This document shows positions 15,301-24,000 of a stretch of 34,898 bases of DNA, piece after piece. Every line of letters starts with the position of its first letter. Position 1 is the first letter of the stretch. The stretch comes from Candidatus Kaiserbacteria bacterium (GTDB taxonomy: Bacteria; Patescibacteriota; Minisyncoccia; Phycocordibacterales; UBA918): assembly GCA_020428795.1 (NCBI GenBank), contig JAGQME010000005.1, positions 1-34,898 on the forward strand, read 5' to 3'. The notes beneath the pieces are model-generated. The model had not been told where the DNA came from. It made no database searches and saw only the letters and a list, made by a program, of their open reading frames with translations. The position numbers and the translations under genes were made by a program.

Positions 15301-18300
15301 AAAGGCACTTGCCAAGGCTATTCCGTGAATATCGCTACCATCGTAATTCGTTACATTAGAGAGACCGGTGAAATTTACGCTTGATGGGGTGGTCAGGACT
15401 TCCATTCGCCACAATCCGTTACCGATGACGAGCTTATCTCCTGCGTCTAAGCTAGCAGTTGGATCGCTCACGATTGGCGAAGCCGAGCCAGAACCCGTAC
15501 TTGAAGAAGTGGTGGCGAGAAATGACCAGTTTACTGCTTGATCAGCGGCAAACTCCTCGACCACTAATGCCTTATATTCCGTGGTACCATCATCAACAGT
15601 AATGGTTGTTGGCTCGCCAGCACCAGCTACCTTGTACCACATCACATGCGTATGACGGGCGCTTGTATCTCCCGGTAAAATCGTTTCTGATAGAATCTTT
15701 GTCCAACCGCTTCCCGAAATAGTGAAATTATCAGCACTACCTCCGCTTCGTTCACCGGCTGTGGCTATGAGCAGATTACCGGCTGTCGGCGTTCCGCTTA
15801 GTGTCACTGAGGCGGGATCTTCCATATAATCTGTGTAGACTGATTGTACCCGTGAGAATGAAAAATTCTGAACATCCAAAGAGGTTAGCGTCCACCCACT
15901 ATTATTCCCACTATCAAGACAAGTGACCGAACAATCTATCGGGGTTGAGGTCGCAGAAATGTTGTATGAGTCCTGCACATCAAGGTAGGAGACCGTAGCA
16001 GTGCCCCACGGCCTCAAATAAAAGGCTGTATCAGGGGTACCAGAACGTAGTGATAGAAGGTTTGATGCAGCACCAGTTAAGGTCAGCGTGCCTCTAGTAA
16101 CGAACTCATCACCAGCACCGAAGGTAATGGTGTCGGTGGAGGCCACACTTTTGGTGAGATTATAGAAGGTAGTGGTGGCAGTGGTGTCTAGGGTTTGAGA
16201 GGTACCATTTAGAGTAGTGGTACCGTAGTTATGTGAGAAGGTGGCTTGGTCGGTAAAGTCACCAGAGACGTTGAGATTGTATGGCGCAATCGTAGTTCCC
16301 TGTTCATTATTAAAGCTACCACTGATGGTGAGGGTTTTGGTGGTGGTACTGTATGTATAGAGGATGTCAGCGTCGTCGGTACTATCATAGAAGAGAGCTT
16401 CGGTGAGTTTAGTGGTTGAAGAGGCAGCGATGGTGTTGGCGTTGAAGGCTGTGACGGTGTTTTGAATCAGAGGAATACCTGAGACATTCGCCTCATCCAC
16501 TCCCATCATAAAGGTGGTGGCGTCGATAGCGTCGCCGTCGACAAAGAGGGTGAGAGGGGTATTGGGGCCGAGGCCGGAGGCGGAGTAGATGGCTCGATCA
16601 GAACCACTGTATACCGCCCCGACAAATTTATTTTTTCCAAAAGTAACTGATCTCCACTGGTCATCATCACCAGCGGCAGACACTGCCGTCCAGTTTAGAC
16701 CATCAGCTGAATACATAACTGGATCTTCAGCTCCATCACTATCACCCACTGCCACAAAAAGACCGTTGCCGTAGGTAACCGCTCGCCAATCATCATTATT
16801 ACCAGCAGCCGATACATTACTCCAACTAGTACCATTGGTCGAAGTCATCACGTAATTGGAACCACCACCACCGACCGCCACAAAGCGACCATTTCCGTAG
16901 GTGACGCCGTACCAAGCGTTACCCGAGGCTGTTCTAGCAGTCCAGTTGATACCATCCGGTGAAGTCATGACATAATCACTACCGCCACCAGCTCCCACCG
17001 CTACAAAAAGACCGTTGCCGTATGTGACGTCGTACCAAAAATCATTGTTACCAGCGGCGGTCGTAGTCGCCCAGTTAACACCGTCTGATGAATACATAAC
17101 CCTGTCTCCCGCTTGACCGACTGCCACGAATGTACCATTACCGTAAGCAACACCATTCCAATCATCATTATCACCAGCGGCACTACGCACAGTCCAGTTG
17201 ATACCATCCGGTGAAGTCATAACATATTCACTACCAGCGCCAACCGCCACGAACTGACCGTTGCCGTAGGTGACAGCATTCCAGCTATCATTATCACCAG
17301 CGGCACTGTGAGCGGTCCAGTTGATACCATCCGGTGAAGTCATAACCCTATCGTCATAATCACCCACTACCACAAAGAGACCATTACCATACGTAACACC
17401 ACGCCAACCATCACTAACACTACCACTCCCCACCGTCCAACTACTGGCACCGCTACTGGTGGCTACATCAAAAGAGAAATTACCCGAACCATCACTAGTC
17501 GTCGTCTGTACCGATGGTGTACTGGTACCAATGGCAAGAGCAATTGTTTTACCGGTCGTTATTGGTGTCGAGCCATTGCTTTCATAAAGCGTACCGGAGA
17601 GAGTGATGCCTGAGTTACTTGGCGCAATGTAAGTACCAATTTCAAATTGTGGACTCACACTATAACTATCGAGCGCTATCCCATCACCATCCACTACCCG
17701 CAGATCATAAGCGTCACCGGTTGTGGCTGTACCGGTGGCCATTATACTCCACTCTAGTTCGGTGTAGTCATCGGCATCGATAGTAAATGAATCAGACGGG
17801 TTTTCATCATCTTGAATTCGACCGGCATCAAAATCACCAGTGTTTTTACCACTCGGTGCTGTCAGTTGAGCGGTTGTATTAGCTCCTGAGGCCACAATGT
17901 TACTACTTGGTGCCAAAACCACATCACTCGGTAATGTATAAAATACGGTCATAGCCGTGTGATCAACATTTACCACTTTAGTTGAACCAGCTGCTTCTCC
18001 CTTAACCGAATACCCAAAACCAAAACCATTGGAATTTATATCGGCCGGTGTCCAAGTGGTACCCCATAAATCATTCTCACCACCGTACATCCGAACAGTT
18101 TGATAGCCATTCCAGTTGGTAGTATTGGCATAATCACTACCCACCACCGTACCCCCTTTGAACAAACGCACACTAGCATCTTCAGCTTCACCACTACCAC
18201 TACTACCCTGCGCTTCAACAGCTACCTGAATACCAACAATAGTGGCTTCAGTAGGGACTGAAAAACCCATAGTATCTGAAAGTAGATAATAAGTGGCGGT

Positions 18301-20334
18301 GGTGCCAGACATGGTTTTAAAGGCCTTAGACCCATCAGAATCAGTAACTCGCTCTGGATTACTCCAACTAACACTGCCGTACGACGTATCGTCGGTACCG
18401 GTTGGTTCATCCCGATACTGACTCAAGACCGAACCAGTCGGTGGTGTCTCGCGAGGTGGCACCGCCACCGTCCAGCCAAGCCAAACTTCATAGGCACTGG
18501 TAAAGGTACCCGGATTTTCGGTGTTACTAGCACTGGTTTTGTACGCAATATCAGTGGATGCATCTCCAGAAGCACCGGCGATTGAAAGTAAGCCACTATA
18601 GCCACTTGGTGCCACAGTAGCCACCGTATCATCACTACCGGTTCGACCGGCCACCCAAAGATAATTCCTAGCGGCACTAGTGGTCAAAGATGGTGGATCA
18701 GTATCAGTACCATTACCTTCAGAGGTCGCCACGGTGGGCGCTCCGGCTCCACTGATTCGCAAAGTAATATGGGTACTTTTAGCACCGTATTCGGTAGTAG
18801 CGACTACCGAATCAAAAGAAGAAGTGGCTATCTTCCAAAACCAAGACCCCGAAAGAATACCGCTGTTGTGATGTTCATACATTTTATTCCAGCTATCATC
18901 AGCAATCTGTGGTTGACACTCAGCTGCATCACACGAAAACAGTGTCAGAAGTAGATCACCAGCAATGATACCGCTTGGCATATCAATCGTGTGATTGGTT
19001 GTACCAGTTGTCTCCTCACTGGTAGTAGTATCTTCGACTACTGGAAAATTACCATCGTCAGTCACCGTTCGCCAATCACTCGAAGAGGTGGCTTTGTACT
19101 GCAACTCATACGCCTGCGTGGTAGAGGTGCCAGTCACATCAACGAGAGCTCGGAAACGAAACGGATCGTTGAGCCCCCAAACCAAATCGGTATCTTGGTC
19201 TTCGAGCCAACTGGCGGCTGATTCACTCCCATCGTCATCACGGAAACGAAAACCTTCAAGATCAGTGTCACCGGTTGGTAGGGTGTAGCTAAGAACCACC
19301 AAACCATCTCCACCGTCGGTAGCTGAATTGGTACCACTGGCACCATCGAGTCCAGCTCCACCCGCACCAACACCAGCCACATAATCAACATCACCATTGT
19401 TTGGTGGGATCAAGGCGCTACCAGAGAACGTGGTCGTAGCGGTCGCTGTTGAGGTAGCATAACTTGAACCACCGCCACCGCCACCACTACCAGACGCACT
19501 CGAACCGCCACCGCCGCCACCGTAGTAGCCGGCTCCACCGCCACCACTGGCCGCTCGGTTGGCTGAAGAACCAATCGCTCCGGCTCCACCACCATTTAGT
19601 CCAGCCGCTCCAGCCGTAGTTGCGCCGGTATTAGTTGATTGTTTTCCGGCTCCGCCGGTAAGGGACGAACCATTGTCTCCAGAAAAATCTGTTCCTGAAC
19701 CCCCTGAACCACCACTCGATAGTGTTCCAGGGGAACCACCGTTACCAGCTCCGTAGCCGGTACCGGAAGTACCAGAAGTACCACCACCATTACCGGCCTT
19801 ACCACCGTGTTCACCAGCTGTTGTCTGACTCGAACCACCACCGCCACCACCGGCACCAGCTACAAACAACGGACTGCTAGACCGAAATACACCGGAGTAA
19901 CCACCACCTCCGCCAGAAGAACCACCGTCACCATCAACATGATTTCCGGCCCCACCGCCACCACCGACATATATATTGAGAGTCTCGCCAGGAGTCACCG
20001 CTATGGTGCCACGAATATACCCACCAGCCGCACCATCGCCACCGTTTGGACCACCAGCATCTCCACCACCACCACCCCCTCCTCCGGCTCCCCACGCTTT
20101 GACTGTGACCGAAGTTACACCAGTCGGTACCATCCAAGTGGCTGTTGAAGTTGGAGTCGAAAATGAGTCAGTTGTAGCTGCTAATATGGTTTGAATAGCC
20201 GGTCTCAAAGCCAACTCGCCATTTTGATTTAAACCTGGTTGTGGTAATAAGTTAAACCCAATCACAAAAACCAATAAAATACTGACTATTTTGCTGATTT
20301 TTCTCTTTATTTGGTTGTATGTTTGGTTATACAT
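12337..20334 (-). CDS. Giant glycine-rich surface protein with two seven-bladed propellers
   Basis: Secreted protein of 2665 residues, probably an adhesin. I use the ATG at 20334; a GTG at 20403 in the same frame would overlap the NYN gene and put 23 charged residues before the signal peptide. Layout (residues): signal 1-45; Gly-rich domain 69-350; beta module with GDLLL motif about 450-625; module about 640-870; carboxypeptidase-regulatory-like module 905-957; seven propeller blades 975-1264; beta module with DVQDSYNISAT 1265-1485; second GDLLL module 1489-1715; then a second copy of regulatory-like module (1712-1765), seven blades (1781-2084) and DVQDS module (2085-2303). A calcium-loop-like DVNEDGDLDGGD starts at 2372, then Gly-rich linkers, a C-terminal beta domain (2510-2651) and a terminal ten-glycine run plus Ile. 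No C-terminal membrane helix or LPxTG is visible. It follows the NYN gene by 25 nt. Confidence 0.85.
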   Translation of the reverse strand: MYNQTYNQIKRKISKIVSILLVFVIGFNLLPQPGLNQNGELALRPAIQTILAATTDSFSTPTSTATWMVPTGVTSVTVKAWGAGGGGGGGGDAGGPNGGDGAAGGYIRGTIAVTPGETLNIYVGGGGGAGNHVDGDGGSSGGGGGYSGVFRSSSPLFVAGAGGGGGGSSQTTAGEHGGKAGNGGGTSGTSGTGYGAGNGGSPGTLSSGGSGGSGTDFSGDNGSSLTGGAGKQSTNTGATTAGAAGLNGGGAGAIGSSANRAASGGGGAGYYGGGGGGSSASGSGGGGGGSSYATSTATATTTFSGSALIPPNNGDVDYVAGVGAGGAGLDGASGTNSATDGGDGLVVLSYTLPTGDTDLEGFRFRDDDGSESAASWLEDQDTDLVWGLNDPFRFRALVDVTGTSTTQAYELQYKATSSSDWRTVTDDGNFPVVEDTTTSEETTGTTNHTIDMPSGIIAGDLLLTLFSCDAAECQPQIADDSWNKMYEHHNSGILSGSWFWKIATSSFDSVVATTEYGAKSTHITLRISGAGAPTVATSEGNGTDTDPPSLTTSAARNYLWVAGRTGSDDTVATVAPSGYSGLLSIAGASGDASTDIAYKTSASNTENPGTFTSAYEVWLGWTVAVPPRETPPTGSVLSQYRDEPTGTDDTSYGSVSWSNPERVTDSDGSKAFKTMSGTTATYYLLSDTMGFSVPTEATIVGIQVAVEAQGSSGSGEAEDASVRLFKGGTVVGSDYANTTNWNGYQTVRMYGGENDLWGTTWTPADINSNGFGFGYSVKGEAAGSTKVVNVDHTAMTVFYTLPSDVVLAPSSNIVASGANTTAQLTAPSGKNTGDFDAGRIQDDENPSDSFTIDADDYTELEWSIMATGTATTGDAYDLRVVDGDGIALDSYSVSPQFEIGTYIAPSNSGITLSGTLYESNGSTPITTGKTIALAIGTSTPSVQTTTSDGSGNFSFDVATSSGASSWTVGSGSVSDGWRGVTYGNGLFVVVGDYDDRVMTSPDGINWTAHSAAGDNDSWNAVTYGNGQFVAVGAGSEYVMTSPDGINWTVRSAAGDNDDWNGVAYGNGTFVAVGQAGDRVMYSSDGVNWATTTAAGNNDFWYDVTYGNGLFVAVGAGGGSDYVMTSPDGINWTARTASGNAWYGVTYGNGRFVAVGGGGSNYVMTSTNGTSWSNVSAAGNNDDWRAVTYGNGLFVAVGDSDGAEDPVMYSADGLNWTAVSAAGDDDQWRSVTFGKNKFVGAVYSGSDRAIYSASGLGPNTPLTLFVDGDAIDATTFMMGVDEANVSGIPLIQNTVTAFNANTIAASSTTKLTEALFYDSTDDADILYTYSTTTKTLTISGSFNNEQGTTIAPYNLNVSGDFTDQATFSHNYGTTTLNGTSQTLDTTATTTFYNLTKSVASTDTITFGAGDEFVTRGTLTLTGAASNLLSLRSGTPDTAFYLRPWGTATVSYLDVQDSYNISATSTPIDCSVTCLDSGNNSGWTLTSLDVQNFSFSRVQSVYTDYMEDPASVTLSGTPTAGNLLIATAGERSGGSADNFTISGSGWTKILSETILPGDTSARHTHVMWYKVAGAGEPTTITVDDGTTEYKALVVEEFAADQAVNWSFLATTSSSTGSGSASPIVSDPTASLDAGDKLVIGNGLWRMEVLTTPSSVNFTGLSNVTNYDGSDIHGIALASAFASTTVSGTASTTLSWSGSGLEGSLGLAVFSAELSSSGITISGTLYESDGSTPITTGKTIALAIGTSTPSVQTTTSDGSGDFSFSVTGSTGGESWSSTGSMTGNSWRGLVYGKGLFVGVAEDGVSNQVVTSEDGITWTGRTAAETVNNGWKNLTYGGGTFVAVGNGNVLTDTVMTSPDGINWTSRSTSYDSEYWFDVAYANGRFVAVGRNGAVMYSDDLGETWTSATAAETNYWRSITYGEGLFVAVACGATTSCGSGSGELVMTSPDGINWTARTEAEYNTWVSVTYGNGRFVAVSRDGTNRVMYSDDGTSWSTASAAEANTWQGVEFVNGLFIATASDGTYRFMTSPDGENWTGRTAPGSDGWFTMAYGQGKFVALPGSGGTTGAYADGGLGPDTPMTVFADGEDVVASTITTGPSSGQNTISGIDLYEDTVRIQHASTTGSIDIGNADFYDYQDDVYISFEATTSSGYADFFDDVIVASNTTLVSSKYLDFEKNVTIDGSFEHEYGEVTFAVGNQTFDAAATTTFWNLIKQVTTSYTLTIGAGDTIEVLNYLQLQGTTTGNQFLSVRSTEPGTQWRIDPWNSFDIDTLIVQDSNNISATNTPIDCSATCYDGGNNTNWTLGGSQTYVLDDHTTGQVSNIFSYQNKTQEPLFAFEMSASTTNDTQIESTVLRLTGAYGGFSESSISNTKLYWDVNEDGDLDGGDVQIGGSGVIALSGQSGTITFSTAYYATSTKQYIVVGDTNTIQNGEAVTIRLYPADIRPATAVGVTGTVDSIQHTRGGYRGGGGGSTAQIGGAPPAGDGDVGGGGEGGGGEVGEEVEGENIVANPNFFKPSSNGDPDNNWTNPANAYDSDGVYATAATAVAQSYGGFGLSIPGSNTVTGVEVKVDASGSTAAGTIDVALSWDGGSSYSSTKATPVVSGSDIVYLVGGPADTWSHAWTPAEFGNTYFRVRVTAQPSSNTMRLDAIEVRVYHQAGGGGGGGGGGI
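14082..14994 (-). repeat. Propeller 2: seven ~43-residue repeats
   Basis: Seven in-frame repeats with consensus W-x-x-(V/L)-x-Y-G-x-G-x-F-V-A-V...VMTSPDGxxWT. They begin at SWRGLVYGKGLFVGV and end at AYADGGLGPDTPMTVFADG. Each repeat looks like one four-strand blade, with an Asp-box-like SPDGxxW turn. Blade four carries an extra CGATTSCGSGSG loop with a possible disulphide. Confidence 0.85.
16541..17412 (-). repeat. Propeller 1: seven ~41-residue repeats
   Basis: Seven in-frame repeats with consensus W-x-x-V-T-Y-G-N-G-x-F-V-A-V-G...VMTSPDGINWT, usually joined by SAAGDND/TAAGNND-type linkers. They begin at GWRGVTYGNGLFVVVGDYDD and end at YSASGLGPNTPLTLFVDG. The count of exactly seven and the Asp-box-like turn in each repeat indicate a closed seven-bladed beta-propeller. 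Confidence 0.87.
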
Positions 20335-20359
20335 ATATATGTGTGTAATTGTGTTAGTC

Positions 20360-21004
20360 CTACTCGATGATTTTTTGCGCTTTATTTGTTTCTTCTTGAC
20401 CACTATCCTTTATTTCACTATTTGACTTTCCTTTATTATTATCTATACTATCCATATCACGAATGGAAAGATTCCCCTGCCAAGGTTTTGTCCTTGTCGG
20501 GGCCTTTCTTTTTTCAAGCTTAACTTGCTGATATGATACAAATTTTATAAACGGAATATACTCGCTTTTTTTAAATAATCCTGAATAATGTTCTTGATTA
20601 GGTACTAGCAAAGTAAGTAATTTATCTTGTTCAACCAAATATTCTACTAAACAATAAAAATCTCCATCTCCACTGACCACCACTGCCTGATCAAAGTTAT
20701 AAAACTGAATCATAGTGTGTAGTACAAGTTCAGCGTCGACATTACCTTTAATGTCTTTATTTGGTAATTCAAGTACTGGTTTAAAAATGCAAATATAACC
20801 AGATTGTTGTAAATAAGTATATAACTTCTCATTCCCTGGAACATATCCAATAAACAGAAAGGCTTTTGTAATCTTAAATTTATCTTTTAAATAAATCCTA
20901 AAACGAGCAAAATCTAATTTCCAACCAGCACCAATAATACCTAGATTTAAGTTTTGGCTATCAATGAAAGCGTAATTATTTGGTTTGTTGGTTTTAATTG
21001 ACAT
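20360..21004 (-). CDS. NYN-domain (PIN-like, LabA/DUF88) ribonuclease
   Basis: Likely metal-dependent RNase, cytoplasmic (214 residues, no signal). The NYN core spans about 10-160: YAFIDSQNLNLG (first Asp, strand 1), FLFIGYVPGNEKLYTYLQQ, then KGNVDAELVLHTMIQFYNFD (central Asp), then AVVVSGDGDFYCLVEYLVEQ (the SGDGDF motif with two Asp) and LLTLLVPNQEHYSGLFKKSEYI. These acidic residues are the family's metal ligands. The tail (about 165-214) is Lys/Ser/Asn-rich and probably disordered. It sits 6 nt after the 1858-residue surface protein and 25 nt before the 2665-residue one, in the same direction, and is visibly more AT-rich than both. That placement suggests control of the long surface-protein mRNA, but this is inference. 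Confidence 0.88.
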   Translation of the reverse strand: MSIKTNKPNNYAFIDSQNLNLGIIGAGWKLDFARFRIYLKDKFKITKAFLFIGYVPGNEKLYTYLQQSGYICIFKPVLELPNKDIKGNVDAELVLHTMIQFYNFDQAVVVSGDGDFYCLVEYLVEQDKLLTLLVPNQEHYSGLFKKSEYIPFIKFVSYQQVKLEKRKAPTRTKPWQGNLSIRDMDSIDNNKGKSNSEIKDSGQEETNKAQKIIE

Positions 21005-21010
21005 ACTTCA

Positions 21011-24000
21011 TTACTCAACTGGTGCCTCCGCTACTGACGGGGACGATTCCTCTGGTTCGACCGAAGGTTCATCTGGCTCTTCATTCGGTTCTTCCACCAC
21101 TTCGACCACTGGTTCGGTTGCTGGCGACGAAGCAACCGGTTCCTCGACCACCTCTTCTTCCGTTACCGTCGTGTCTGTCTCACTATCATTTATTCCATCT
21201 TCTTCCTCGGCCTCCGGCTCAGTGTCTATGGTACTGGTAGCTACCTCATCTTCTATTGGCTCAGGTGGCGAACTAGGTGATGGTTCAGGTGACGGTGAGG
21301 TTGGTCCACTACCAGAACCGTTGCCATTCAAGAGTGACCGTAGATCGTCAGCGGTCACACAGACATCCTCGATACACAACTGCTCAGTCTCAACGATATC
21401 TGTCTTTAAACCAGTAATAGTCAACACACCGTCAACAAAGTTTTGAGCCAGTTCTTTCAATCGGCTCCACAGGGTTTCGCCACTATTATTTTTAGCTCCT
21501 AATACTAGATCAGTTGATGTAGATAATAGTTCCTGTATTACCTCAGCCGTTCGCACATCATCAAACCGACCTAGTTTTACAAACATCAATATCGTACCGA
21601 CCGATACCGACCCATTCTCGGCATTCATTCTCTTAGCTGGTACAGTGGCTAGTGACTGAATTTCTTCTAGCGCTTCTTCAGCCTCAGCCGTCGCTTCATC
21701 AAGCTCATCGGTGTTAAAGCCCCCTTCTTTCTTCACACAATCTGCCGATCCAGATTCATCAATCGCTCCACCACCCCCGAAGGAACAGCCGTCGTTTATT
21801 CTAGCGTCGTCATTAAGATTGATATTTTCTAGATCAGGTAATTTGATGTCATCACCAAATTGATTTATGTAGCCAGCCGAGTAAGCATAGTCGCCATCAA
21901 AGTCTTCGAGTGCTGAACCAACCACCACATCCCCCGGACCAGCTTTCTTACCAACGCCTGGAATCGAAGACAGAGCAATTTTGTCTCCCACCTTAATCGG
22001 ACCATTTTCGTTTGAAAGCTTAATCGGCACACGACCAGTAAGAGCGACCGGATAACCAGCCTCCCCAGTCCTTAGCGACACGTCATCCTGACCAAGTGTA
22101 AGACCAGGTTTGGTAGAGACAACACCAATTATTTTTTCGGTACTACTTTGACTAGCCCGACCAATACTGATACCACCCTTAGCGTAAACAATCTCGCCTG
22201 GCTCCAAGTCTTCGCCACTAAAGTACATTTCGGCTAAGTCGGAATTACCAGTGTTGTATGACACAGCCGAGACTCGTCCAGCGACTGGTGTACACCCACC
22301 GTCAGTATCAACACAGAAACCACCATTACCGATAGAGAGCGAACCACTAGAATTGACCACGAATTTTGAAGTACCGGCGTTTTGCAAGTCGATGAAGTTA
22401 CCGCTAAACGAACCGGTGTCGTTACCAAAGTTCATCAACAAGCCCGTACCGGTGAAGGTAGAATCTTCATGGAAGAGTGAAGCCAAGGAGGCGGAGGTAA
22501 TAGTGCTAGAGTATCCACGAATGGCGTTACCTTGGGTGGTACCACCGCTCTCAAAGAATCCACCGGCTGGCTCGTAGAGCCCGCCAGCGTCACCGGAGCT
22601 GAAGCCACGCACACCAAAGGTACGAGCAAAGCCAGAGAGAGCGGTATTCTCTCCTTGGGTATTGGTGCCTTTGTTGGTTTGTACCTCAAATCCACGCACT
22701 ACGTTTCCAAGCGTGGTACTATCCTCCACTCGAATAATGCCACCGACTAAGGTACTAGTGGCCGTTGGCGCATTGGTGATATAGGTATTACCACCATAGT
22801 AGACAGCATCGAGTGTGCTATTGGTAAAGCCGTATTGCTCTTTAAGACCAGCTGTCACACTACCGGTCAGTGAGTTACTTTCAATGGTCAATTTACTCGA
22901 AGGCGTCGTGGTTCCAATCCCAACTCTACCCGCCAGAGCGGCTGACACCCCTGATGTGCTTGGATTGACTAGATACGCTGTATTATCTGCGTCATAGAAA
23001 CTAGAGACATAAAGATTACCAGAAACGGCCATCGCACCAGCGACATCAAAGGCTACACTAGGATTGATTTTATTAATACCAATCCGCCCGTTAAGTGGAT
23101 TTACATATAGAACTGGAGTGGTGCCTGTACCCACCCTAAAGTCACCCCAGACGTCGAGCTTGCTGGCTGGCGTCGTGGTACCAATACCGACATTACCTGA
23201 ATTGATAATTCGCATCGCTTCAGTGGCACCATCATTCCCTACCCCAAAAGCTATGTAGTCAGTGGTGCCCACGCCAGAGGTAGAGCGCAGAGTGAGATTA
23301 GAACCAGTACCGGTACCACCATAGATGAGTGGTGTAGTAGCTGAAGTAGTAAAGGTTGGAGTAATAATGGTTGGACTATTATTAAACACCGCAAAGCCAC
23401 CACCACCTGAACCGACCTCATCTGAAAGTAGCGCTGCCAGTTCTGCTGAGTTAGAGAAAGCTGTGCTGACACCAAGGGAACTAGTGGCCACCCAAGCTAG
23501 ACCACCACTGGCGGTAGATGAAGCCTGCAGGACGTAACCATTAGTCCAAGTGCTGGTGTTTAGGGTTGAGGAAGACACCGCAAGGGCATCAAGTGACGCT
23601 ACCCCACCGGTGTAGGTAAAGGCACCATGATCACCATTGGCAATTTCAGCCGCTGAGATATCAGTACCAAGCGTCGAAGCGATGGTAATCGAACCAGCAC
23701 CGTTAGTAACAGTGATACCAGTTCCCTGCGTTAGGGTCGCCACTGTTGGGAAGGTAGTACCATCACCAATCAGGAGCTGACCGTTGGTGAGCACACCTGA
23801 GTTAGTGATAGCGCCGGTGCCGTTACCATAGAGCACACCACCTTGGGTGAGTGTAGAAGCTCCCGTACCACCGTCAGCGACCGACACATCGGTACCGCCA
23901 GTGGAGTAAATCGTACCGGTTACGTTTTGGAGAGTCCATGTCTTGTCTGAAGAAGCTACACTGGAGGTTAGCAACCCTTCAAAGTTGTCGGCAGTTGCAC

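Larger units (their letters stand above)
13425..17620 (-). repeat. Intragenic duplication of a ~1.75-kb three-module unit
   Basis: Two diverged copies of the same unit (regulatory-like module, seven propeller blades, DVQDS beta module) occupy about 15880-17620 and 13425-15200. Both start with SGTLYES(N/D)GSTPITTGK and end with the pattern DCSxTCxDxGNNxxWTL. A 680-bp segment holding the second GDLLL module separates them. Boundaries are approximate. Confidence 0.75.

Noticed and set aside
16541-17412. Near-identical ~30-bp repeats at regular spacing (for example near 16940, 17192 and 17312) that resemble a CRISPR array
   Set aside because: The repeats are in frame, code for SPDGINWT turns of propeller blades, and the intervals between them are conserved coding sequence, not unrelated spacers.
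20335-20403. GTG start at 20403 for the giant protein
   Set aside because: It would overlap the NYN gene by 44 nt and put a 23-residue Lys/Ser/Arg-rich extension before the signal peptide. The ATG at 20334 gives a normal signal peptide.
20985-21446. 153-aa plus-strand ORF opposite the fibre tail
   Set aside because: Its Ser/Thr/Gly-only composition is the antisense image of the Glu/Pro/Ser-rich tail of the minus-strand protein; the same holds for the other plus-strand ORFs over 12922-26000.
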